Shown here: positions 23,531 through 33,435 of the stretch, one piece after another | Position numbering within the stretch: position 1 is the stretch's first letter | Layout: each line of letters begins with the position of its first letter | NCBI GenBank assembly: GCA_023653785.1 | Contig: JAMKCH010041237.1 | Span: forward strand, 1 to 64,000 | DNA: 64,000 nt | From: Ophioderma brevispina | Lineage: Eukaryota > Echinodermata > Ophiuroidea > Amphilepidida > Ophiodermatidae | Direction of reading: 5' to 3' | Translations under genes and position numbers: made by a program | The notes under the pieces: model-generated | Databases searched by the model: none | The model's input: the letters and a program-made list of their open reading frames with translations, nothing else | What the model was told of the DNA's origin: nothing

Positions 23531-23721
23531 ATGTGTGTGCATGCATGCATGCAAGTGTGTGTGTGTGTACATGTGTGTGTATACATGTGTGTACATGTGT
23601 TGGTGCATGTGTGTGTGTGTGTGTGCATATGTGTGTACATGTGTGTGTGCATGTGTGCACATGCGTGCATGTGCGCATGCATGCATGTGTGCATGCATGT
23701 TCTTGCGCATGTGTGCATTTG
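23531..23721. repeat. TG / GCATG microsatellite
   Basis: Mixed TG repeat with interspersed GCATGCATGC and GTACATGTG words. It produces long Cys/Val/His/Thr-rich frames on both strands that are not genes. Alternating purine-pyrimidine sequence of this kind can adopt Z-DNA. Confidence 0.95.
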
Positions 23722-24229
23722 TAACTTGTGTTGACTGCCAGATACGGATGTCCACAGTATTTCCAACACCAAGCTTTACCCGCCCAATTGGGCTACTTTT
23801 GAACATTTAAAATTTCGCTCAAAGTCATGTTTTCATTGGGTTTCATTGGACGCTTCTTATTGCAATTGTAGAATTTGAGGTCTTCTGGCAAAACCTTTCA
23901 ACGATAGTACCTTCCAGTAACTGAGAAACCCTGTGTTGGTGTAATTTTTGCAATATACCCATGTCCATCAAAAAGAAATATGTATAAAACCTTCTTGGTA
24001 CTGGTGCTGCATCATGCAATGGTTTGGGATTTGCCATCAACTTTGTTTTTTGTTTGATTGCAGCTTGTAAAAGGGCCATTCTTCGGTCACGTTTGTGACC
24101 TTAAACCGGTAAATTTTTATTTTCAAACCAATGCTGTTTTGTCAACGTAACCAATCTGTTTTTACTTTTTACATTATTAATAACCTTGAGTCCAAACCTA
24201 ACCTAAAATAATGTTTCCACTTTCACTTG

Positions 24230-24350
24230 ATTGGTTATTTTGTCAAGGGGGGAAAATAAAGTTCGGTGATGGGTGTGACCATCAGGTCACACATGTGACC
24301 AAACTTCATTTGCCCCCCCCCCCCCCCCCCCCCGTGACAAAATAACCAAT
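24230..24350. mobile_element. 121-bp TIR element with C21 tract inside the pseudogene
   Basis: A perfect 16-base inverted repeat (ATTGGTTATTTTGTCA at 24,230-24,245, inverted at 24,335-24,350) encloses GTGACCATCAGGTCACACATGTGACC and a run of 21 C (24,313-24,333). It interrupts the mariner frame just after ETWIHF. A related GGTCACGTTTGTGACC palindrome at 24,085 suggests that the insertion may be larger and partly decayed. Confidence 0.75.
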
Positions 24351-24475
24351 ATAGCCCAATGGCTCCAAAGTGTATCCAGGTTTCATTACCAGTTACAATC
24401 TCCTTCAAAATGTTTCTGGTCATGTTTTTCATACTTGTTGAGCTAATTATTGGACCACTTCACCCTCTCCTCCTG

Positions 24476-24779
24476 CTGATCTGGAATTAGGGCACACATG
24501 GTCCAGTGGATAAAGCGCCCCAACCATACGCCAAAGGTTTAAGTTCGAGCCCTCTGTGGCCAATGAGTTTCGCCCTTGAGTAAGGCGCTTTACCTCAATT
24601 ACTCCCTCTACCCATGTGTATAAATGGGTACCGACCATACTGGCATTATTCAACATCGGGAAGGTAACAGACTCGCTGTATGTAGAAGTGTAGCGATCCC
24701 CCTACAGCAACACTATATGGTTGAGTCAGCACGAAACGCTTTGAGAGACGGATAAGCACTATACACAGGTCTTTACTCT
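24476..24779 (+). mobile_element. SINE B, tRNA-derived, inserted in mariner pseudogene
   Basis: The head has Pol III promoter-like boxes: TGGTCCAGTGGATAAAGCG (A box) and AAGTTCGAGCCC (B box), 45-50 bases apart. The body reads TTGAGTAAGGCGCTTTACC, ATAAATGGGTACCGACC and GGTAACAGACTCGC, then GAGTCAGCACGAAACGCTTT and the tail GACGGATAAGCACTATA, an arrangement I know from invertebrate deuterostome SINEs. The mariner codons for QQVK lie on one side and RVKW on the other. The flanks CTTTACTCTCTTTAC (right) and CTTCACCCTCTCCTCC (left) look like a diverged ~14-base target duplication. Confidence 0.85.
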
Positions 24780-25106
24780 CTTTACCTGTTGATATGGGGT
24801 TAGAATATGGGGTACCCATCTGGCACAAGGCTTCCTCATCTGTAGACAGTCCTTCATAATTATTTCTGCTGCTCACTTTGATATGCCAACAAGTGCAGCA
24901 ATATGTTACGTTACTCTCCCATCTTCAACTAGATCTTTTAAACCGCTGATCATCTCACAATGGCTGAACAATGGGCTTACCATTGTCTGACAAATTGGCC
25001 TACCTTGTTGGGTAATCTTTGTCAGAGCATACTGGCATCTTTAAAGTGAGATGCCCTGTCTGCATCATGTGAAGGTCCATCATCTCCTTAAACTGTCTGC
25101 AAATTG

Positions 25107-25257
25107 GGTAGACGTTTCATATAGAAGTCCCATTGATGCAAATGAGGTATTGCCATTCATTCCATCAAGCACTACTGCACAACGTTATACAGCGCATGAC
25201 GGAATCAATTGTAATACCTCATTTGCATCAAAGGGACTTCTATATGAAACGTCTACC
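25107..25257. mobile_element. 151-bp hairpin MITE with 8-bp target duplication
   Basis: Near-perfect 45-base TIRs: GGTAGACGTTTCATATAGAA at left and its inverse TTCTATATGAAACGTCTACC at right, continuing through GATGCAAATGAGGTATT. It is directly flanked by GCAAATTG at 25,099-25,106 and 25,258-25,265. An 8-bp duplication is typical of hAT-like elements. The arms are almost identical, so this is a comparatively young insertion, at the upstream edge of the mariner pseudogene. Confidence 0.9.
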
Positions 25258-25265
25258 GCAAATTG

Positions 25266-25682
25266 GCATTCATTTTTGTTGCAGCATCGCTAAGTTTAAT
25301 ATTAATCTTTATATACACCCTGAATTGTTCTTAATTTGGCTATGAGTAGGCAGTGCTCTGACACAGAGGTATTTATACTAATGAGATTACATTAAGAGGA
25401 TTAAGAGGGTGATTTTTTAGGAGATGAAAAGTATAACATTAACACCTGCAGATTACACATTGGAAAGTTATTTGCAAAAGAAACTTCACAGATCAGAGAT
25501 CTTACAAGGTACCTAGTCAAAAGTGACGAGGTATGTTTAAGAGTGTGGTTTTTATTAGGGGTTATTTTCTGAAGCCTTGAAATGAGTGTGGGTACCTAAT
25601 CAAACCTTAAGACCCCCACAATGTTACCCCAATGGCTACATCAACATTTAGGATTTCTTGTCTCCCCCTCCCCACTTTCAAT
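25266..25682. other. unrecognised stretch
   Basis: No gene or repeat recognised; the first part may continue the mariner 5' region but I cannot support it. Confidence 0.35.
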
Positions 25683-26172
25683 CTAAAGCCATGTTCACAC
25701 GGTCACAAAACTCCAAGGGTTTGAAACTCCGGGGTGAAAATTTAATCCAATTATTTTACTTCACTCCAAATTGTGTCCACATGATGGCCAAAACTCTGAA
25801 ATCATCCCCCTGACCATTCTCCTCCGCTTCTCATATCGGAGGTAGACCGGAAGTCAACATACCGGAAGCCGAGCACTTTCCCGCGTGATATTCAAACATA
25901 GGAATTTGTCAACAAAGATGACCTTGCGAGGTCACCTCCGCTCACTATCCCCCGAAGCTGTCCACACGGCACGACACTCAAAAAACCTCTGGAGTGTTAT
26001 CGGAGGTTGAGCTTCACCCCCAAGTTCTTTAGGGGGATGAAACCCCGCTAGACCCTTGATAAAACTCCGGAGTGTAAAACCCCGAATGCATCCACATGGT
26101 CAAAAACCCCGATCGACACTCCAGAGTTTTTGAAAACTCCGGAGTTTCAGCCTCCGTGTGGACACGACTTAA
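25683..26172. mobile_element. TIR element with repeated CTCCGGAGT palindromes
   Basis: Ends TAAAGCCATGTTCACACGG and CCGTGTGGACACGACTTAA are imperfect inverted repeats. Inside, ACTCCGGAGT and relatives (CTCTGGAGTG, CTCCAGAGT, CTCCGGGGT) recur, and the end motif recurs as GTCCACACGGC, GTCCACATGA and ATCCACATGG, about 490 bp in all. Non-coding; it has the structure of a non-autonomous DNA transposon with subterminal repeats. Confidence 0.7.
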
Positions 26173-27493
26173 GAGATATCATAGTCCCTCTTGGCCCTTT
26201 AATTTTTCCATTATGATTGTCCTTATTGATTTGCTCTTTGTTAAAAGGTTACAGACAAGAATATCTCGCAAACAGTCTGCTTGTACACTCAAAGGTATCA
26301 AGCCTCAATCAACAGCTATTCAGTACTGGTCTATATCATCAAACCAGGATATGAAAGGTATAGGTCTTCTCAGAAAAAAAAATCAATTTTTAAACATTTC
26401 TTTTAACACAAAGAAATACATGTTTGAGTTCAAAATTGGCATCAATGGTAAAAAAAAATCTCTTTTGCAACTTTCGGTTCAAAATTTACGACCAATTTTC
26501 TGGCAATATCTTGCAAACCTGTCTGCTTCACAAATTGATAAAATTATATTAAAAATATAACATTCATTGAACGCATGTGTCGTCTGCTGTCACAGTTGTG
26601 AATGGGGTCAAAGGTCACAGGAGGTCACCAATTAGTGGGACACTACCCAAGGACCATTGTATCCAAGTGTCATGAAAATTAGCATACATATGTGGAAACA
26701 GTGAGCAATTATGTTTAGGGTTAACATTTTTGCCACAGACACACACACAGCCTTACACAAACACAGATACGCACACTACCAAAGCAATCCCTATGTGCCC
26801 TATATGAATGTTTCGCAGACGACACAAAAATGAAGTCATTTAAATCAAAGTAGGCCATGCCTTTCATCGAACATCCAAAATAACTCGGATAATATAACTT
26901 GCTTATGACAGCCTCAACTACTCACGATTGCACAGTTATACATGCATTATTTTTTAATTTGGCTGCACTTCAAAAGTCTTCATGGACAATGGACAATCAG
27001 CATCAATAGTGGTGGATTTTGCCCGGAGGAAGGGGGGTAATTCGTCTTATTTTGGGTAGGTATTTGCCACCCAGATTTCAAAAATTGAGGCTCAGAAGAA
27101 CAAACAAGAACAAAATTTGAAGCCTGAAAAATGTCTCCAGAGCTACGTTTTCCAAAAATTTTGGGAAAAAAAGCCACGATTTACCTCAATTTCCAGCTAC
27201 TTTTTGAGGTGTTTTGAAGAAAATTTGGTAGAATATGGCTTTGGACATGAAATCAGGGTGTCCGGAACTGAAAAGGCGATAAAATGGGAATCAACTGAAC
27301 TGAAGAGAGCCTGAAAATGAGGGTCTCATGGGCGGCACATATTCCATACTACCTCCCAATGTGAGTATACCCCCCAGGATTTTTGTTTCATGTCATATTA
27401 ACATTTACCATTCATACAGTTTATTATATAATATGCATGCTTGCTCCAAAAATGCCAAAACCTGACTTTGAGTAGAGTTTTGGTGTTTTCTGG
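26173..27493. other. mostly unrecognised; TGACC remnant at 26,595-26,800
   Basis: GGGGTCAAAGGTCACAGGAGG near 26,605 and a CA-rich tract at 26,738-26,775 belong to the TGACC repeat class. An open frame at 26,096-26,560 is AT-driven with lysine runs and matches nothing I know. Confidence 0.4.
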
Positions 27494-27497
27494 TTAA

Positions 27498-27782
27498 AGG
27501 TGCATGTTCTGATCGTCTTTGGCTGTATTTTTCTCATTGTCATCCTGAAATTTTAGCCCTCAAATCCATTTCATTGCCAAGATATAAACAAAAAACCGCT
27601 GAATTTATGGTTAACCATCAATATTAGCACAGTATTGAATAGGGCTTTGCAACGCGCATTATTGCTTCTACTGTCAAAACCGCAAGTGTGTTTCCCACGG
27701 TACTTGATGGGGCGTATGTGCAAGTGCCAGGCTCTTATATCATGTAGGAGAACACAATAGAACATACATCGAACAAGCACCT
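27498..27782 (+). mobile_element. TTAA-flanked element T3, copy 1
   Basis: Flanked by TTAA at 27,494-27,497 and 27,783-27,786, TIRs AGGTGCATGTTC / GAACAAGCACCT. It aligns with 58,108-58,433: GATCGTCTTTGG, CATTTCATT.CCAAGATAT, AACAAAAAACCGC, GGTTAACCA, TTAGCACAG, TTTGCAACG/AG, TTTCCCACGG, ACTTGATGGGGCGTA. Non-coding; piggyBac-type target preference. Confidence 0.85.
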
Positions 27783-27840
27783 TTAATAGCTACTAGAAAG
27801 GCACTACTAATATACAAATATTGAATGTTTACACTTTATA

Positions 27841-28278
27841 GGGCTGTCTACGCTGATGTCACAGTTCGGCCATTTTGAGGTGATGGGAAGTTATAGAGCG
27901 GCCATTTTGTGGTGATGATTCCCATAGGCCGCCGTGTAAAACTGGCATAAAATGCGCCGAATTTTTACCTGAAGTAATAGCAGGAGACTGAAATGGTAGC
28001 CGCTAGTTAGGAAATAACATGCACATTTTAGAATGCCTATTCGTTTCACTTGCATGGTAGAAACAATCCAAAGAAATGGTCATAAAGGGTGCCAAACGCA
28101 AACGGCCTCGTAGAAACACACGTTTGTGTATCACCTCCGATGAACCAGGGCTGCGATGAACTAAGATTCGGACTTAATAGAAAGTATGCGCAGTGTTGTG
28201 TGTCGCGGAGTGATACTGCACAACGAGGACGATATAAAGGCTAAGCACCGGTAAGTGACCCAGATGAGTAGACAGCCC
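27841..28278. mobile_element. TA-flanked TIR element (GGGCTGTCTAC)
   Basis: GGGCTGTCTAC at the left is perfectly inverted as GTAGACAGCCC at the right, with TA on both outer sides, and the next bases (GCTGATG / CAGATGA) also partly pair. About 438 bp, non-coding. TA flanks suggest the Tc1/mariner superfamily. It begins 54 bases after element T3. Confidence 0.75.
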
Positions 28279-28433
28279 TATCACAAATTTCCAGTTTTGT
28301 ATATGAGTTAACAATGTTTATCTATCCACTTACTGATTTTTTTAATTACAAATATTACGGATTTGTCAAAATACAGTGAAGTGGAGGGTATACGCTCGTA
28401 TATGTAAACAATTTATAGCACTTTTTTAAGTAC

Positions 28434-28522
28434 ACATGAAAAATAGTAATTGGGCTATAGGCGCGTATACATGAAAAATAGTAATTGGGCTATAGGCGCG
28501 TATACATGAAAAATAGTAATTA
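28434..28522. repeat. 35-bp tandem repeat, ~2.5 copies
   Basis: A 35-base unit starting ACATGAAAAATAGTAATTGG occurs at 28,434 and 28,469 without differences; a partial third unit starts at 28,504 and diverges after GTAATT. Identical units imply recent expansion. Confidence 0.9.
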
Positions 28523-28609
28523 TTCTATAGATGATTGTGACCTATGACGTCACTTGTTGAGTCATTAGGAACGCCTCTGTTGTTTTCTGGCAGGCAAAAT
28601 ATTACAGTA

Positions 28610-28862
28610 GTTTCTGGGACAGACCACATAAAATCTGGTTATAAATTACTTGCAGAATCTTTCCTGATCTAAATTGGTCACAAAATGCAGCTGGTAGCAT
28701 TAGCTTATTATGCTTGATAAGAAAGTTAGTATTATTTAATTCGAAACAAAAGTTACAGCAAAAACACAGAATTTCCCCATGCAAAGTATAGGTGCTTTTG
28801 CCTGCCAGTTTCTCTCTTACACCAACAGGGGGCACCATAAACAAATGTCACATCATCTACAT
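28610..28862 (+). repeat. dispersed repeat D, copy 2
   Basis: Counterpart of 6099-6362. Begins near GACCACATAAAATCTGGTT and ends near CAACAGGGGGCACCATAAACAAATG. TTCTGGCAGGCAAAAT just upstream and TTTTGCCTGCCAG at 28,797 form an inverted pair inside or at the edge of this copy. Confidence 0.75.
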
Positions 28863-28970
28863 GCACGTAGACTGTGGTAAATCACCTCTAATCGCCTTGT
28901 CTTCACAGACTTCGGCTTGGCGTTTGCTTTCGGCGTAAAGGAGTATACGCAAGAAATATGTTTAACCACT

Positions 28971-29110
28971 ACATCACTGCAAAAAATAACAATTTTGCAT
29001 CACTGTGATAAAATAATATTCCATCACTGTGGTAAAACACCTATTTTTAGCTAGACTATTCCAACACTGCAGTAAAATAACAATTTCAGACTATTCCATA
29101 ACTGTGACAT
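28971..29110. repeat. degenerate tandem repeat (CATCACTG units)
   Basis: CATCACTG-like words at about 28,972, 28,998, 29,022, 29,062 and 29,097 are each followed by AAAATAA and, in some units, CAATTT. Unit length is 24-40 bases. An old minisatellite. Confidence 0.55.
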
Positions 29111-29920
29111 AACAACTGCTGAAGTGTAAACCGAACACCCCTCGTCAAGCAATAGAATTGCATGTTCACTGGGTTTATTTTTAACAGGTTTAACTCGTCG
29201 ACAGTTTAATAAAATATTGTCATGTATTCAGATTATATAATTCTATTCAGTTGACAGCAATAGAGATCTAAAAAAATTGTCTATAGAGCTGTTTGATGCA
29301 GTCAAAACCGGCTCAGGAATTGTTGTCAAGAGCTAATAATTAAGGTCCACGATATAGCGCTATATCGAGTCGACAACCCACGCAAGATGATTGCTATCAA
29401 CTGCAATTTGTACTGATGGCAATTAAAGGCTTCAAGCCACTTTAGAATTAACAATTTCAGTGAAAAATCACACCAAACAAGCAACAAGTTTAGTAGGTTA
29501 TTTCTGGGGGGGTCCCCAGGGGGCAGATCACGATTGTTTTATCATTCTCTACATCATTTGAATAGTCAGAAAGATACAACTCGTTAGAGAATAATTTGAA
29601 AGGTTTTGCTGCATACATCATGGATCAACACTGTACCGTGTAGGGCAGGCTTACTCAATGGGAGTTCATTGTTAAATCAGGCTTGTTACAATTTACTTCA
29701 CTGCTGCCACGGAAAGGTCAGTCAGTAACTATGTGAAAAGCAATGAATTGTTTAGGGTCTTTGGGTTTTCTGTGTGCATTGAACTTTTCAGTGGGTATGG
29801 GACACCCTTTGTAAGGGTGTCTTTTTTACATGCAATTGATATAAGTGCAATCTTTCTGTTTGTTCTTTATGCAAACTGGGGGTCTTGGAAGGAGGATTAT
29901 CAGGAAGATTGGAATTCCCA
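29111..29920. other. unrecognised stretch
   Basis: No gene recognised. A 16-base palindrome GATATAGCGCTATATC lies at about 29,353-29,368. An open frame at 29,733-30,008 has no known motif. Confidence 0.4.
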
Positions 29921-30180
29921 GGTCAAATTCCAGCTGATCCCAGTTGAAAGTTGTTCCATTTTCAGTGACAGAACTAACTGGTTTGAACTGTTTAATAGCT
30001 GTTTGTAACTGTCTTAACTGAGTTCAATTCAACTGGTCAGAGTAAAAACCCTGGTTGAGAATTGTTTCCATTTTCCGTCAGCAGAATCAACTGATTCAAC
30101 TGGATATTCAACTGGATCAACTGGATTTCAACTGGTTCCAGTTGAAAACAGTTCACCTGGGATCAACTGGAATTTTGACC
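29921..30180. mobile_element. TIR element filled with CAACTGG motifs
   Basis: Left GGTCAAATTCCAGCTGATCC is inverted at right as GGATCAACTGGAATTTTGACC. CAACTGG occurs six times and its complement CCAGTTG twice within 260 bp, most densely at 30,090-30,170 where TTCAACTGGAT repeats. Non-coding. Confidence 0.65.
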
Positions 30181-30189
30181 TTGGTTGGG

Positions 30190-30477
30190 CTGACGGAGAA
30201 GAGGAGGCATTATATTTAACGACACATCAACACTATCATGTCATTTTTTAGTGTCACAAATATACTTATTTCCATTCACTTTATTATCATATACACGTTA
30301 GGGAAGAAGCCCATTTTTTAGAAGGTTCAGGAGGAAACCTGAGTACGCAGAGAAAACCTGCGAGCCGAGTATGGACTGGAAACCAAACGCACATGAATCG
30401 CAGGCCCGATCGAGGGTCGAACCTGGGACCACAGTGGTGCAAAGCGAGAGAAGACCCACTGCGGTAACCCGACCCTC
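30190..30477 (-). mobile_element. SINE A, tRNA-derived, near full length
   Basis: Minus strand: the head GGGTCGGGTTACCGCAGTGG (A-box-like) and CCCAGGTTCGACCCTCG (B box) near 30,415-30,477, then a conserved core containing CAGGTTTTCTC and CAGGTTTCCTCCTGAACC, then an AT-rich tail toward 30,190. It aligns with 47,015-47,318 over its whole length. Pol III transcription and LINE-supplied reverse transcription are the expected mode. Confidence 0.85.
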
Positions 30478-31435
30478 CAGTAGGACGAGGAGGATGGGTA
30501 GAATAACAACGACGACAATAACAACATCATCATCTAATTATTCTACTATCCAAACAAGAGGACAATTTAACTCAAAATTTGCAATTGGTTTTTTGGTTGA
30601 TATGCTTCAATGAAGAGAAACGTTATTTGAATAATCACTCCGTGATCAGGTCACCCACATTCAAGATAGAATGTGCAATCTCTGGAGAAAGTGTTTTCTC
30701 CAGCAAACAAATGTTTTTCCATTCTTTTTACATTGAAAAACGGTTCTCTTGTAAATCATTGCTAAACAGTCTGGCAGCCTTTACCGGGTGGTCCTGCGTC
30801 TGTTGGGGGAAGACAAACCACAATCTTTACTAACAAATAAAGAATTCAACAGATGCTTCCATTTTTAGCCAGCATACCAGTGTTGCACATGTTCACGGAT
30901 GAGTACATGAAAGGCTTCAGGCCCTGGGAATGCGGCATGATAACTGAACATTTAAGCCTCATGTGAGACCTGTACATTGGATGGACTGCATTTTATGTAT
31001 ATCTGAGTTGCCATTGGTAAGCAACTGCAGACTGTTTTGTTTGCCACTAAGGGTTTTGGATTAATTCAATCTTTGGTACCCAGTGTTAAACGGTAAAGTA
31101 GCAAGCTAATCTTTATCATGATCATTTGCTCTCAAGTTGTATTATTCAAGCAGCATGAGGCAAATTTTCTGAAATTTAAACTTCCCAAATATCAACTGTG
31201 GCAGGGATCAAATACGACTGAAGGGATAGATATAAGACAATGTGTGTGAGCTAGTGTTTTTGACCACATTTGTGGTATTTTTGTTTATAACATTAAAAAG
31301 AAACATTTCTTGGCCCTTAAACTCTACTGGGTACTGAAAAAAAATATGATCTTCTGTCCAAACAATTCATGATCAAACCATAGAAGATATCAGTTGTGCA
31401 AATTAAATAACAGGCAATATCCTATCCACTACAAC
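30478..31435. other. unrecognised stretch
   Basis: A short ACAACAACGAC-type run near 30,508; otherwise no gene or repeat recognised. Confidence 0.4.
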
Positions 31436-31439
31436 TTAA

Positions 31440-31971
31440 AGCAATAATGGCACATTTTTTAAGAGTTTTCAAAATTTGATATTTTGGCCCAGTTGCGTTG
31501 GTAATTGTCTGGGGAGCTGTACCTGCGAACGGATGCTTAAAAAATGCGTATTTATATAAATAAGCGATTTTGTAATTAGAATTGGGATCCCAGATTGACT
31601 TAAACGGCAGAGCTGGAAATGCTACGTCTATGTCCGTCCATGATGAATAAGTGCCACCTCGAGAAAATAACCTCTAACCTGACTGCCCGAACTAAACAAC
31701 TAATGGATGAGCGAAGACACATACATGGCTCTATTTCCTTCCCCGGCTATATCATATTGGAAGCCGTTTCTAGGAGCCGTTGAATTATTTCGGGGATCCC
31801 GATAATAATTAATTCTATACAAATTCCTTCGTTTGTGACACATAGGATTTTCGAGCTAACCATTCCACAAGAGGTGGTAGTTTACTAGCCAGTTGCCAAT
31901 GCAACTGTGTAAAAATCTCCAAATTTTTGAAAAATTGGGGGCGCTCTTCAAAAGAATGTGCTAAGATTGCT
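31440..31971 (+). mobile_element. TTAA-flanked element T2, long copy
   Basis: TTAA at 31,436-31,439 and 31,972-31,975; TIRs AGCAATAATGGCACATT / AATGTGCTAAGATTGCT. The ends and flanks of the internal region match 19,880-20,195. The internal segment 31,595-31,805 is absent there; it lies between GGGATCCCAGATT and GGGATCCCGATAA, so the short copy may have lost it by recombination at this micro-repeat. Non-coding. Confidence 0.85.
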
Positions 31972-32299
31972 TTAATTGTCACAAAAGATTAATTTTGAAA
32001 CCAAAGTTTATTTCACCTAACTCATTATAGCTTTGGCTATCTCCAAGATAACCAAGGTATTGGATTTTTAGCATACCTAATTCCAGGACTTAATTACCCT
32101 TCTACACATATCGCACATGGTAATCCGTAACACTAAGCATAACTATTGTTCCAAACAGACAGTAATGTAATGAATTATACACAACGATTTTGTACAGCCA
32201 TTTTCTCACTGGAGCATGGTGTTCTTGAAGCAAAAACCCTCATGAATATCTTCCACAGTACATTGAGGAATGTATTGGCACAAATCTATAGGCACTATA

Positions 32300-33435
32300 C
32301 CGTGTGCCACAAAAAAAAAAAAACGCAACACTTGGTGCAGGGGCGCCATAATTTTTGAAACAAAAGCATGTGACTAATTATCATTGTTGTAAGGTAAGAA
32401 GGTACTGTTAGCTAATATCCCTGCAAGGTTCATAAAGGTAGATCAAATATTTTTTAAGATTGACCCAGAAATCAAGTAACCTGCAGCACCATTTCCCAAA
32501 TGGAGGCGCTATTAACTACAAACTACGGCACTGTACGTTTTGCGTCCACGGAAGCAAACCAATATGAATCTATCTTTCCCAAACACCCGTCCACCATTTC
32601 CCTCCCCCATTTGTTAAAAAGTCGGTGCTGCATAAAGATAACATATGAATGTTTCCCATTGGTAATAACAGCTACAAACCTGCATTTTTAAAAACCACAC
32701 TTAAAACATCGAATTAGGAATGTATGATCAACAACTCTTTCGTATTGTACAAATAATGACTTCAAGACTGCCTTGGCTTAAGAGTCTTAATCATTCATCA
32801 CATTTTGTGAGGCACACAAAGAGTTATCCTTAACTTAAACCCAAAATTTTCATGACATACTGAATACTGATATTGTTATGAGTTTTGTGTTGAAATCATA
32901 GGTTTTACCTTCATTATTAACCTCTAAGATGAGAAGTATATTTTTTTCAGTAACAGGACTTTGTCAGCCCACGCAATTATATTTAGTAATGTTGGAGTTT
33001 GGCTATGATGATAGTTTTATATCTTCTTTAAAAACTTATTTTAATCATCATAAATTAATGTTTTTTATTTTGGGGGGGATTTTTAAATTATTATGTAAAT
33101 GCACATTTGAGACCCATAGAAGAGTCGTTGTGCAAGAAATTTGGGCAAGTAATGTTGATTGCAATCAATATTGTATTTGCCATTCTGCTCTTCATTGGCC
33201 AGTCTTGTGGTTAAGCCCTCTCGCTCATTTTGTAAATGGGTTCTTCCTCTGGCGAGTTACTTGATTGTAGGGGTCATATCTTAAAACTTTTGACTCTACC
33301 TTTATGAACTTGTTCGGGAATATTAGCTACCAATCCGCATCCTTACATTACTACAAAGAATAAGTAGTCACATGCTTTTTGTTCAAAACTTATGGCGCCG
33401 GCCACCAATTGTTGCGTTTTTTTGGGGACACACGG
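32300..33435. mobile_element. 1.1-kb TIR transposon with ~170-bp arms
   Basis: Terminal CCGTGTGCCACAAAAAAA at left versus inverted GGGGACACACGG at right, with TA on both outer sides. Similarity between arms extends about 170 bases: ACGCAACA.TTGGT, GGCGCCATAA.TTTTGAA, AAAGCATGTGACTA, TAGCTAATAT.CC, GTTCATAAAGGTAGA. A 111-codon frame at 32,929-33,264 in the interior shows no transposase motif that I can see. The TA flanks favour the Tc1/mariner superfamily. Confidence 0.85.

Larger units (their letters stand above)
23845..25098 (-). pseudogene. mariner-like transposase pseudogene, broken by insertions
   Basis: Minus-strand remains of an IS630/Tc1/mariner transposase, the DDE/D enzyme that cuts and joins element ends at TA. 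From right to left: 24,784-25,020 encodes GRP..LKDLVEDGRVT, then HIAALVGIS, then KPCARWVPHILTP, the N-terminal helix-turn-helix region ending in the hallmark WVPH(x)LT motif, in one frame with stops at 24,906 and 24,873. After an inserted SINE, RVKWS and ILKEIVTGNETWIHF follow (24,361-24,475, one frameshift); the usual GDE catalytic motif is GNE, so the first Asp is lost. After another insertion, FDGHGYIAKI, VTGRYYR and NKKRP (23,850-23,985) match the middle of the catalytic domain. The C-terminal part with HDNA and the last acidic residue is not found. Dead copy; confident at family level. Confidence 0.85.

Noticed and set aside
23468..23810. Long open frames on both strands over the TG tract
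   Set aside because: They are translations of a TG/CA microsatellite (Cys/Val/His/Thr repeats) and run on both strands.
26096..26560. 154-codon open frame
   Set aside because: Begins in a TIR element and continues into AT-rich sequence; no known domain.
28434..28522. CRISPR-like direct repeats
   Set aside because: Units are contiguous with no spacers; a simple tandem repeat.
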